This document shows positions 1 to 5,409 of a DNA stretch of 5,433 bases, piece after piece. The position numbers and the translations under genes were made by a program. The notes below the pieces were generated by a model, which saw nothing but the letters and a program-made list of their open reading frames with translations, made no database searches and was not told the origin of the DNA. Position 1 is the first letter of the stretch; every line of letters starts with the position of its first letter. The DNA is taken from NCBI GenBank assembly GCA_030151005.1, contig JASLES010000396.1, positions 1-5,433 on the forward strand, written 5' to 3'. This stretch comes from Silvimonas sp. (GTDB lineage: Bacteria > Pseudomonadota > Gammaproteobacteria > Burkholderiales > Chitinibacteraceae).

Positions 1-150
1 ACCTTGTGCGAAGACTTTCGCTGTGCGGTGGTCGATCTGCCCGCTGAACTGGCGGCGACCGTCGCCTTGCCTGACGGCACAGCACAACATCTGGAACTGG
101 CCGTGGGCGATGAATTTTGCTGCGTGCCGCTGCAAGGAGCACGCGCATGA
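1..150 (+). CDS. aruF: Arginine/ornithine N-succinyltransferase alpha subunit AruF, C-terminal end only (partial)
   Basis: The reading frame is open from the first base and ends at TGA 148-150, giving the last 49 residues of a protein that starts upstream of the window. Those residues resemble the C-terminus of the next gene product, AstA. Both have a D-F-R motif (residues 5-7 here, 299-301 in AstA), a run of hydrophobic strand residues, then a G-[DE] turn and a V-x-P-L or V-L-P-L ending. In Pseudomonas the arginine/ornithine succinyltransferase is built from two homologous subunits encoded by adjacent genes, AruF (alpha) and AruG (beta). A paralogue directly upstream of astA, overlapping it by four bases at ATGA, fits AruF. 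The enzyme transfers succinyl from succinyl-CoA to the alpha-amino group of arginine, the first AST step, in the cytoplasm. Only the tail is visible, so catalytic residues cannot be checked. The family call is good; the alpha-subunit call rests on gene order and paralogy. Confidence 0.82.
   Translation, partial: TLCEDFRCAVVDLPAELAATVALPDGTAQHLELAVGDEFCCVPLQGARA
134..139 (+). promoter_or_regulatory. Ribosome binding site of astA
   Basis: AAGGAG lies 7 bases before the ATG at 147, inside the last codons of aruF. It decides the start: an in-frame upstream start (TTG at 117) would add ten residues with no homology and lacks a comparable site. The known AstA N-terminus (M-x-V-x-R-x-V) begins at the 147 ATG. 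Confidence 0.8.
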
Positions 151-1178
151 TCGTCGTTCGCAGCGTACAAACGCGTGATCTGGATGCGCTGTTTCATCTG
201 GCGGGCCAGACCGGCGAAGGCATGACCAGCTTCAAGCCGGATCGCGCCGCACTCACCGCGCGCATTGAACGGATGGGCCGCACCATCGCAGGGGAAGCGC
301 CGCCAGCTGAACAGGGCTACCTCTTTGTCATGGAAGACACCGCCAGTGGGCGCGTGGTGGGCGTGTGCGGGCTGGAAGTAGCTGTTGGCCTTACCCAGCC
401 GTTCTATAACTATCGCGTGGGGACGGTGGTGCATGCCAGCCGCGAGATGGACGTCTGGACGCGCATGAGCTTGTTGTACATGTCGCACGATCTGACGGGT
501 TACGCTGAACTGTGTTCGCTGTTTCTGGAACCCGCCGCACGCATTAATGGCAACGGTGCACTGTTGTCCAAGTCTCGCTTCATGTTCCTGGCACAGTTCC
601 CGCAGCGCTTTGGTGAGCGCATTTGTGCCGAGATGCGTGGCCATTTCAATGAGGCTGGCGAGTCGCCGTTCTGGCGCGACGTAGGCGCACACTTTTACCA
701 GATTGGTTTTGACGACGCCGATTACCTCAGCGCGCATGGCAAAAAATCCTTCATGGCTGAGCTGATGCCGCGCCTGCCAGTGTATGTGGATTTGCTGCCG
801 CAAGACGTGCAAGACGCCATCGGCAAGACCCACAAAGATACTGAGCCGGCGCGCGTGTTGCTGGAAGCAGAAGGCCTGCGCTTTGAAAACCATGTCGATA
901 TTTTTGATGCCGGCCCGGTACTGGAAGCGCATATCGATAACCTGCGTGCGGTGCGCGAAAGCCGTCTGGTGAGCGTGGTGCTGGATGACGCCGCCGCCAG
1001 CGAGGGCGCAAAGCTGCTGGTGTCCAATACCAGTCTGGCGGATTTTCGCGTGTTGCTATTGCCGCGCGCGCCGCAAGACGGCCTGCTCCGGCTGACGCCA
1101 GATGAAGCGGGGGCGCTGAATATCAAAGCGGGTGAGCAGGTCCGAGTGCTCCCGCTCTACCCGAAAGAGAGGAAATAA
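147..1178 (+). CDS. astA: Arginine N-succinyltransferase (beta subunit, AstA/AruG)
   Basis: The product is a 343-residue cytoplasmic enzyme that catalyses succinyl-CoA + L-arginine -> N2-succinylarginine + CoA, the committing step of the AST pathway. The whole length follows the E. coli AstA pattern: an N-terminal M-I-V-V-R-S-V-Q start, R-I-E-R near residue 31, E-V-A-V-G-L and Y-N-Y-R-V-G-T in the first third, then E-L-C-S-L-F-L with Leu125. A G-N-G-x-L-L-S-K-S-R-F-M-F signature (residues 135-147) belongs to the GNAT-like acyl-CoA fold, and AEMRG and A-E-L-M-P follow. A His at residue 229 corresponds to the proposed proton donor of E. coli AstA, and the I-D-I-F-D-x-G-P block comes near the C-terminal third. 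The usual length is about 340 residues. The start is ATG 147, overlapping the aruF stop at ATGA, with AAGGAG upstream, so translation is probably coupled to aruF. With an AruF paralogue upstream, this gene should be the beta subunit (AruG) of a two-subunit enzyme, which in Pseudomonas also accepts ornithine; that substrate range is inferred. Confidence 0.95.
   Translation: MIVVRSVQTRDLDALFHLAGQTGEGMTSFKPDRAALTARIERMGRTIAGEAPPAEQGYLFVMEDTASGRVVGVCGLEVAVGLTQPFYNYRVGTVVHASREMDVWTRMSLLYMSHDLTGYAELCSLFLEPAARINGNGALLSKSRFMFLAQFPQRFGERICAEMRGHFNEAGESPFWRDVGAHFYQIGFDDADYLSAHGKKSFMAELMPRLPVYVDLLPQDVQDAIGKTHKDTEPARVLLEAEGLRFENHVDIFDAGPVLEAHIDNLRAVRESRLVSVVLDDAAASEGAKLLVSNTSLADFRVLLLPRAPQDGLLRLTPDEAGALNIKAGEQVRVLPLYPKERK
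1167..1173 (+). promoter_or_regulatory. Ribosome binding site of astD
   Basis: GAGAGGA sits 6 bases before the ATG at 1180 and overlaps the last codons of astA. It supports ATG 1180 over the in-frame GTG at 1132, which would lie within astA and add 16 non-homologous residues. Confidence 0.75.
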
Positions 1179-1179
1179 C

Positions 1180-2664
1180 ATGACGACTAGCAATGGATTG
1201 TTTCTCAACAACGCATGGGTGACGGCGCATGGTGCGGCATTTGCCTCGGTCAACCCGGCGACCGGTGAAACAGTGTGGCAAGGGCATGCCGCCAGCGCAG
1301 AAGACGTGAACGCCGCAGTCGAAGGCGCACGGCACGGCTTTGCAGGCTGGGCGCGCCGCCCGCTGGATTACCGTGTGGCCGTAGTGCGCCGCTTTGCAGA
1401 ATTGCTGGCCGCCAACAAAGAGGCACTCGCCCACGCGATTGGTGAAGAAACCGGCAAACCGTTGTGGGAAGCGAGGACCGAAGTCCAGGCCATGATCGGC
1501 AAAGTGGAGATTTCCATCCAGGCGTATGCGGAACGCACCGGCGAAAAACGCGGCGCCATGGCGGATGGCACGGCGGTATTGCGCCATCGCCCGCATGGCG
1601 TCGTTGCCGTGTTTGGACCGTACAATTTTCCAGGCCATTTGCCTAACGGCCATATTGTGCCGGCACTGATTGCCGGCAACGCCATTGTGTTCAAACCCTC
1701 TGAACTGGCCCCGAAAGTGGCTCAGTTGACGGTCGAACTATGGCAGCAGGCCGGGATTCCGGGTGGCGTGATCAACCTGGTGCAGGGTGAGCGCGCTACG
1801 GGTGAAGCGCTGGCCGGCCACAAGGGCATTGATGGTCTGTTCTTTACCGGCAGTTCAGCCACCGGCACCCTGTTGCACCGCCAGTTTGGCGGCCGGCCAG
1901 AGATCGTACTGGCACTGGAAATGGGCGGTAACAACCCGCTTGTGGTTGCCCCTACCGAACACCTGGATGCCGCTGTACACCACGCCATTCAGTCTGGTTT
2001 CCTGTCGGCGGGCCAGCGCTGTACCTGCTCACGCCGTATTTTTGTGCCCAATACACCGTTTGGCGATCAGTTTGTGGCGCGCTTTGTCGAGGTGGCCAGC
2101 AAGATCAAGATCGGCCGCTTTGATGATGTCGAGCAACCTTTTATGGGCCCGGTGATCTCAAAGAAAGCAGCGGCTTATCTGGTGGCCGCGCAGGCACATC
2201 TTGTCAGCATGGGTGCAAGAGCGCTGTTGTCGCTGCGCCAGCCTGACCCGCAACTGGGTTTTGTAACGCCGGGCATTCTGGATGTGACCGCCGTAGCCAG
2301 CCTGCCGGATGAAGAATATTTTGGCCCGCTGGTGCAACTGATCCGTTACGACCAGTTTGCCGATGCCATCGCCGGCGCCAACCGCACGGCCTATGGTCTG
2401 TCTGCAGGCCTGCTGGCGGATGACCCGGCATTGTGGGAAGAATTCAACATCGGCATTCGGGCCGGTGTGGTGAACTGGAACCGCCCGACCAACGGGGCGT
2501 CTTCCGGCGCGCCATTTGGCGGCGTGGGCCGTTCTGGCAACCACCGCCCCAGCGCGTATTACGCTGCTGACTACACGGCCTGGCCGATGGCGTCGGTAGA
2601 GTCTGAAACCTTGACCTTGCCGGCTAACCTCTCACCGGGGCTTGATTTTGGGGGCGATGAATGA
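1180..2664 (+). CDS. astD: N-succinylglutamate 5-semialdehyde dehydrogenase AstD
   Basis: The product is a 494-residue NAD(+)-dependent aldehyde dehydrogenase that oxidises N2-succinylglutamate 5-semialdehyde to N2-succinylglutamate, the fourth AST step. Aldehyde dehydrogenase landmarks occur in order. F-G-P-Y-N-F-P-G (145-152) holds the oxyanion Asn149. F-K-P-S-E (171-175) and G-S-S-A-T-G (224-229) form the dinucleotide site. L-E-M-G-G carries general base Glu247. G-Q-R-C-T-C-S-R-R carries catalytic Cys281, and E-E-Y-F-G-P (378-383) holds the cofactor-contacting Glu. The segment N-W-N-R-P-T-N-G-A-S-S-G-A-P-F-G-G (432-448), followed by G-R-S-G-N-H-R-P, is typical of AstD and separates it from generic family members. 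Length matches the usual 485-495 residues. The start is ATG 1180, one base after the astA stop, and the end overlaps astB by four bases. An alternative would be another aldehyde dehydrogenase, but context and signature make that unlikely. Confidence 0.96.
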   Translation: MTTSNGLFLNNAWVTAHGAAFASVNPATGETVWQGHAASAEDVNAAVEGARHGFAGWARRPLDYRVAVVRRFAELLAANKEALAHAIGEETGKPLWEARTEVQAMIGKVEISIQAYAERTGEKRGAMADGTAVLRHRPHGVVAVFGPYNFPGHLPNGHIVPALIAGNAIVFKPSELAPKVAQLTVELWQQAGIPGGVINLVQGERATGEALAGHKGIDGLFFTGSSATGTLLHRQFGGRPEIVLALEMGGNNPLVVAPTEHLDAAVHHAIQSGFLSAGQRCTCSRRIFVPNTPFGDQFVARFVEVASKIKIGRFDDVEQPFMGPVISKKAAAYLVAAQAHLVSMGARALLSLRQPDPQLGFVTPGILDVTAVASLPDEEYFGPLVQLIRYDQFADAIAGANRTAYGLSAGLLADDPALWEEFNIGIRAGVVNWNRPTNGASSGAPFGGVGRSGNHRPSAYYAADYTAWPMASVESETLTLPANLSPGLDFGGDE

Positions 2665-4010
2665 GCGCACGCGAAGCAAACTTTGATGGGCTGGTCGGCC
2701 TGACCCACAACTACGCCGGATTGTCGTTTGGCAACGTGGCCTCGCAAAGCAACGCTGCCAGCGTGGCTAATCCGCGTGCTGCGGCCAAACAGGGTCTGCG
2801 CAAAATGAAAGCGCTGGCCGACATGGGCTTTTTGCAGGGCGTGCTGGCACCGCAAGAGCGGCCGTCCATGCGCTTTTTGCGCTCGCAAGGTTTTACCGGC
2901 ACCGATCACGAGATGATCCTGCGCGCGGCCAAAGAAGCCCCGGGCATTCTGGCTGCGGCCAGTTCTGCATCGTCCATGTGGGTGGCCAATGCCGCCACGG
3001 TCAGCCCGTCTGCCGATACGCCCGACCGCCGCGTGCATTTCACGCCGGCCAGCCTCTCCAGCAAATTGCACCGCGCCATAGAGGCCCCGACCACCACCCG
3101 TGTGCTGCAAGCGGTGTTTCCCTCTGACCAGCATTTTGTGTTTCACCCGCCGCTCCTGGGTACGCCCGCACTGGGCGACGAGGGTGCTGCCAATCACACC
3201 CGGTTTTGTGCCGGGTACGACCAGCGCGGCGTCGAGTTTTTTGTGTACGGTCGCAGTGAGTACGCCGGTGGCCCGGCTCCAGTCAAATACCCGGCCCGCC
3301 AGACGCTGGAAGCCAGTGCAGCGATTGCCCGTGTACACGGACTGGCCGCAGAGACGGTGGTGCTGGCTCAGCAGCATCCAGACGTGATTGATGCGGGTGT
3401 GTTTCACAACGATGTGATCGCCGTCGGCAACCGCGACATCCTGGTTTGCCATGAACAGGCGTTCCTGGATCAGCCCGCTGTGCTGGCCGAGATCCGCCGC
3501 AAGCTCTCGCCACTGGGCGCAGACCTCAAAGTGATTGAGGTGCCGGCCAGTGCCGTCTCGGTGCGTGATGCGGTGACGTCTTATCTGTTCAACAGCCAGT
3601 TGCTGACCCGCCCGGATGGCAAAACCGTGCTGGTGGTACCGCAAGAATGCCGCGACAACCCGCATGTATCCGCGTACCTGGATCAACTGATCGCGAGCCA
3701 TGGCCCGATTGACGACGTGCTGGTGTTTGAACTACGCGAAAGCATGCGCAATGGCGGCGGCCCGGCCTGCCTGCGCCTGCGCGTGGTGCTGAACGATGCG
3801 GAACAAGCCGCCGTGAACCCGCATGTGTGGATCAACGATCAAAGTTTTGCGAAGCTGGATGACTGGATCGGCCGCCACTACCGCGATCGTCTGGTGGATA
3901 CCGACCTGGCAGACCCGAAACTGCTGGATGAATGCCGCAGCGCGCTGGACGAACTGACGCGCATTCTCAATCTGGGGTCCGTGTATGACTTTCAGCAGGC
4001 GGGAGCATAA
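2661..4010 (+). CDS. astB: N-succinylarginine dihydrolase AstB
   Basis: The product is a 449-residue cytoplasmic hydrolase of the amidinotransferase/dihydrolase superfamily (pentein fold). It converts N2-succinylarginine and two waters to N2-succinylornithine, two ammonia and CO2, the second AST step and the one that releases nitrogen. The N-terminus E-x-N-F-D-G-L-V-G-L-T-H-N-Y-A-G-L-S-F-G-N is the family hallmark. The catalytic triad known from E. coli AstB (Glu174, His248, Cys365) is present: Glu174 in L-G-D-E-G-A-A-N-H, His249 in G-V-F-H-N-D-V, and Cys370 in N-G-G-G-P-A-C-L-R-L-R. Length is within a few residues of the E. coli protein (447). The start at ATG 2661 overlaps the astD stop at ATGA. 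The purine stretch before it (GGGGG at 2650-2654) is only a modest ribosome site, so translation probably depends on ribosomes finishing astD. Gene order places it in the same transcript as its neighbours. Confidence 0.96.
   Translation: MSAREANFDGLVGLTHNYAGLSFGNVASQSNAASVANPRAAAKQGLRKMKALADMGFLQGVLAPQERPSMRFLRSQGFTGTDHEMILRAAKEAPGILAAASSASSMWVANAATVSPSADTPDRRVHFTPASLSSKLHRAIEAPTTTRVLQAVFPSDQHFVFHPPLLGTPALGDEGAANHTRFCAGYDQRGVEFFVYGRSEYAGGPAPVKYPARQTLEASAAIARVHGLAAETVVLAQQHPDVIDAGVFHNDVIAVGNRDILVCHEQAFLDQPAVLAEIRRKLSPLGADLKVIEVPASAVSVRDAVTSYLFNSQLLTRPDGKTVLVVPQECRDNPHVSAYLDQLIASHGPIDDVLVFELRESMRNGGGPACLRLRVVLNDAEQAAVNPHVWINDQSFAKLDDWIGRHYRDRLVDTDLADPKLLDECRSALDELTRILNLGSVYDFQQAGA
4001..4005 (+). 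promoter_or_regulatory. Ribosome binding site of astE
   Basis: GGGAG lies inside the final codons of astB, 7 bases before the GTG at 4013. It supports the non-ATG start of astE; the next in-frame ATG lies well within the conserved N-terminal region. Confidence 0.65.
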
Positions 4011-4012
4011 CC

Positions 4013-4981
4013 GTGCTCGACGACTTCCTGCACTTCACCCTGCGTAACGAAACCCCGGAAGAAACCGCCGACGTCGCACCCTCTGGCGTACGCTGGCGCT
4101 GGCTGGGGCAGGGCATGCTGGAACTGACGCCGCCGCACCAGATAGATACCCACATGGTGTTGTCTGCCGGTGTGCACGGCGACGAAACCGCGCCAATTGA
4201 AATCTTGCGTGATCTGGTGACGGAAATTGCCAACGGCACGCTGCCACTGGGCGTGCGCGTGCTGGTGTTGTTTGGCAACGCGCCGGCCATGAGTGCCGGC
4301 AAGCGTTATCTGGACGACGACCTGAACCGCCTGTTCAGTGGCGCCCACCGTGATTTGCCGCAGAGTGCGGAATCCCCCCGCGCTGCCGCGCTGGAACACG
4401 CGGTGGCCGCTTTTTTTGACGAGACCGGCGGCGCGCGCTGGCATCTGGATCTGCACACCGCCATCCGGCCCTCCGTCTTTGAGCGCTTTGCGCTGCTACC
4501 GCACCGCGACGCCGCGTATGGCGAGGACGTGTTTGAGTGGCTGGCGGCGCTGGATATCTCCGCCGTGCTTAATCATCGGGAGCGCTCCAATACGTTTACG
4601 TATTTCAGCAGTAACCAGCACAACGCGCTGGCTGCCACGCTGGAGTTGGGGAAAGTCATGCCGTTTGGCATGAACGATCTGACCCGTTTTGCCAAAGTGG
4701 CCGATGGTTTGCGGCTGATGCTGGCTGCCCAGCCGTTGGCCGCAGGCGCAAAGCCGCGTGTTTTTGATGTGGTGGGGCAACTGGACAAGCACAGTGAACG
4801 GTTTGTGTTGGTGGTCGGGTCGCAGATGGCCAACTTTACCGCGTACCCCAAGGGCACGTTGATTGCCGCGGACGGGGATTATCAGTACGCGGTGACCCAT
4901 GACGAAGAGCGGATTGTTTTTCCGAACCCGAAGGTGAAGGTGGGGTTGCGGGCGGGGTTGATGGTGGTGGAGCGGGGTTAG
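4013..4981 (+). CDS. astE: Succinylglutamate desuccinylase AstE
   Basis: The product is a 322-residue zinc-dependent hydrolase of the aspartoacylase/AstE family (M14-like carboxypeptidase fold). It splits N2-succinylglutamate into succinate and glutamate, the last AST step. The metal site is visible as G-V-H-G-D-E-T-A-P (His55 and Glu58) and D-L-H-T-A-I-R (His148). L-E-L-G-K-V-M-P-F-G carries the catalytic Glu211, and S-G-V-R-W-R-W-L-G near residue 25 is also typical of AstE. Length equals that of E. coli AstE. The start codon is GTG, two bases after the astB stop, with GGGAG upstream; the encoded M-L-D-D-F-L aligns with the family N-terminus, so an internal ATG is not needed. A GTG start may lower output relative to astB, although coupling to astB translation is likely. 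It is the last gene of the operon, and the stop codon TAG lies within an inverted repeat. Confidence 0.96.
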   Translation: MLDDFLHFTLRNETPEETADVAPSGVRWRWLGQGMLELTPPHQIDTHMVLSAGVHGDETAPIEILRDLVTEIANGTLPLGVRVLVLFGNAPAMSAGKRYLDDDLNRLFSGAHRDLPQSAESPRAAALEHAVAAFFDETGGARWHLDLHTAIRPSVFERFALLPHRDAAYGEDVFEWLAALDISAVLNHRERSNTFTYFSSNQHNALAATLELGKVMPFGMNDLTRFAKVADGLRLMLAAQPLAAGAKPRVFDVVGQLDKHSERFVLVVGSQMANFTAYPKGTLIAADGDYQYAVTHDEERIVFPNPKVKVGLRAGLMVVERG

Positions 4982-5004
4982 GTTTTTAATTTTTAGATAA
5001 CCCC
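4974..5004 (+). repeat. Inverted repeat spanning the astE stop codon
   Basis: GGGGTTA (4974-4980) and TAACCCC (4998-5004) are perfect 7-base arms around a 17-base T-rich loop. In RNA this would form a hairpin over the astE stop codon. No T-tract follows the 3' arm, so it is not a classic terminator; it could protect the 3' end or be fortuitous. Confidence 0.45.
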
Positions 5005-5012
5005 TTCTGTTA

Positions 5013-5033
5013 GCGCCTACGGCGCGGTGTTTT
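5013..5033 (+). terminator. Weak candidate terminator after astE
   Basis: GCGCC (5013-5017), a TAC loop and GGCGC (5021-5025) form a perfect 5-bp GC stem, followed by GGTG and a short TTTT run (5030-5033). The position, about 30 bases after the astE stop, suits the end of the operon. The stem is short and the U-run is short and interrupted, so termination here could be inefficient, and it may instead be the first element of the repeat tract that follows. Confidence 0.35.
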
Positions 5034-5037
5034 GATA

Positions 5038-5051
5038 CCGGCGGTGGCCGG
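5038..5051 (+). repeat. Small GC hairpin
   Basis: CCGGC (5038-5042) and GCCGG (5047-5051) enclose a GGTG loop. It lies directly before the larger CTTT/AAAG inverted repeat and is probably part of the same repeat unit. Confidence 0.4.
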
Positions 5052-5058
5052 AGCACGT

Positions 5059-5102
5059 TACTTTCTTTTGCTTCGCCAGCCTCGGCGGCCCCAAAGAAAG
5101 TA
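5059..5102. repeat. Inverted repeat TACTTTCTTT / AAAGAAAGTA
   Basis: Perfect 10-base arms (5059-5068 and 5093-5102) enclose a 24-base interior that itself holds CGCC (5074-5077) pairing with GGCG (5084-5087). The whole therefore folds as a two-tier hairpin. The polypyrimidine/polypurine arms and the nearby CCCAAAGAAAAGG copy of the 3' arm are typical of a dispersed intergenic repeat. It could also act as a bidirectional terminator or mRNA end stabiliser; the sequence alone does not settle this. Confidence 0.6.
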
Positions 5103-5145
5103 CCCAAAGAAAAGGCGACCCCTGCGACTGCGTTCGCTTCGCGAA

Positions 5146-5185
5146 TTCCCTGTGCTTCTCGTGACGCGCGGCTGGCTCCAGGGAA
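5146..5185. repeat. Inverted repeat TTCCCTG / CAGGGAA
   Basis: Perfect 7-base arms at 5146-5152 and 5179-5185 are separated by 26 bases. A smaller hairpin, TTCGC-TTC-GCGAA (5133-5145), abuts it on the left, and GGCC-TTT-GGCC (5189-5199) lies just to the right. Together they suggest a branched structured element. Confidence 0.4.
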
Positions 5186-5212
5186 CTCGGCCTTTGGCCT
5201 CAAACACCCTTA

Positions 5213-5247
5213 CGCCGAAACCCCGCGCGCCACTGCGATGCTCGGCG
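5213..5247. repeat. Inverted repeat CGCCGA / TCGGCG
   Basis: Perfect 6-base arms at 5213-5218 and 5242-5247 enclose 23 GC-rich bases. It is another stem in the structured tract; on its own, six pairs could arise by chance in GC-rich DNA. Confidence 0.3.
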
Positions 5248-5284
5248 CGGTCAAGGGGAGGCAAGTCAAAAGCAACTGCAGAAG

Positions 5285-5309
5285 CAACCCCAACCCCAAC
5301 CCCAACCCC
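5285..5309. repeat. Tandem hexamer repeat (CAACCC)x4
   Basis: Four exact copies of CAACCC plus one extra C run from 5285 to 5309. The other strand reads GGGTTG repeated, which could form G-rich structures. Short perfect tandem repeats like this may vary in copy number by slippage; it lies outside any gene, so variation would not shift a reading frame. Confidence 0.8.
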
Positions 5310-5326
5310 GCAAACCGTTTGTTTGC
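5310..5326. repeat. Short hairpin GCAAAC / GTTTGC
   Basis: Perfect 6-base arms (5310-5315 and 5321-5326) enclose a CGTTT loop. The hairpin sits directly after the CAACCC tandem repeat and may mark the boundary of one repeat unit. Confidence 0.4.
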
Positions 5327-5357
5327 AAGAATGGTTTGTTCGCCTTACCAATCCGTC

Positions 5358-5378
5358 ATTCCGGCCTTGAGCCGGAAT
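5358..5378. repeat. REP/dRS3-like palindrome ATTCCGGC-N5-GCCGGAAT
   Basis: Perfect 8-base arms (5358-5365 and 5371-5378) flank a 5-base CTTGA loop. The GTCATTCCGGC...GCCGGAATCCAGT layout is a common form of small bacterial palindromic repeat. It also resembles the neisserial dRS3 repeat (ATTCCC-N8-GGGAAT), with CG in place of CC at the arm ends. Whether it belongs to that family or to another REP-type family cannot be told from one copy. Confidence 0.6.
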
Positions 5379-5385
5379 CCAGTCA

Positions 5386-5402
5386 GCAGCCCAACGGGCT
5401 GC
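5386..5402. repeat. Hairpin GCAGCCC-AAC-GGGCTGC
   Basis: Perfect 7-base GC-rich arms (5386-5392 and 5396-5402) flank a 3-base loop, only seven bases after the previous palindrome. It is stable enough to form in RNA on either strand, but no T-tract follows on the + strand (CTTCGG follows), so a terminator role is unsupported. It is likely part of the same composite repeat. Confidence 0.5.
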
Positions 5403-5409
5403 CTTCGGT

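Noticed and set aside
117..146. In-frame upstream start for astA at TTG 117
   Set aside because: The extra ten residues do not match the AstA family, and AAGGAG is placed correctly for ATG 147.
1123..1653. Open frame of 176 codons on the - strand over the astA/astD junction
   Set aside because: It is a shadow of astD coding sequence, with no family resemblance and no ribosome site in a sensible place.
2657..2686. ATG at 2657 just before the astB start, in another frame
   Set aside because: It encodes only nine codons before a stop and overlaps the conserved astB start. A leader peptide role has no support.
2571..3701. Open frame of 376 codons on the - strand, antisense to astD/astB
   Set aside because: It mirrors astB in a high-GC gene where stop codons are rare on the opposite strand. 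The translation is rich in Arg, His, Gly and Gln with no recognisable domain, and the + strand is an intact, catalytically complete astB.
4496..5203. Open frame of 235 codons on the - strand from the repeat tract into astE
   Set aside because: Most of it is antisense to a conserved astE, and its first part lies in the repeat tract. The composition is low-complexity and no domain can be recognised.
5058..5351. Possible 97-residue - strand protein with a V-G-V-G-V-G stretch
   Set aside because: The V-G repeat is just the translation of the hexamer tandem repeat; the rest is Arg-rich repeat sequence with no recognisable family.
5032..5370. Possible 112-residue + strand protein with many Arg, Pro and Thr residues
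   Set aside because: It starts at TTG without a ribosome site, runs through several inverted repeats and the CAACCC repeat (giving a T-P-T-P-T-P string), and ends in the palindrome. This is the pattern of a spurious frame in non-coding repeats.
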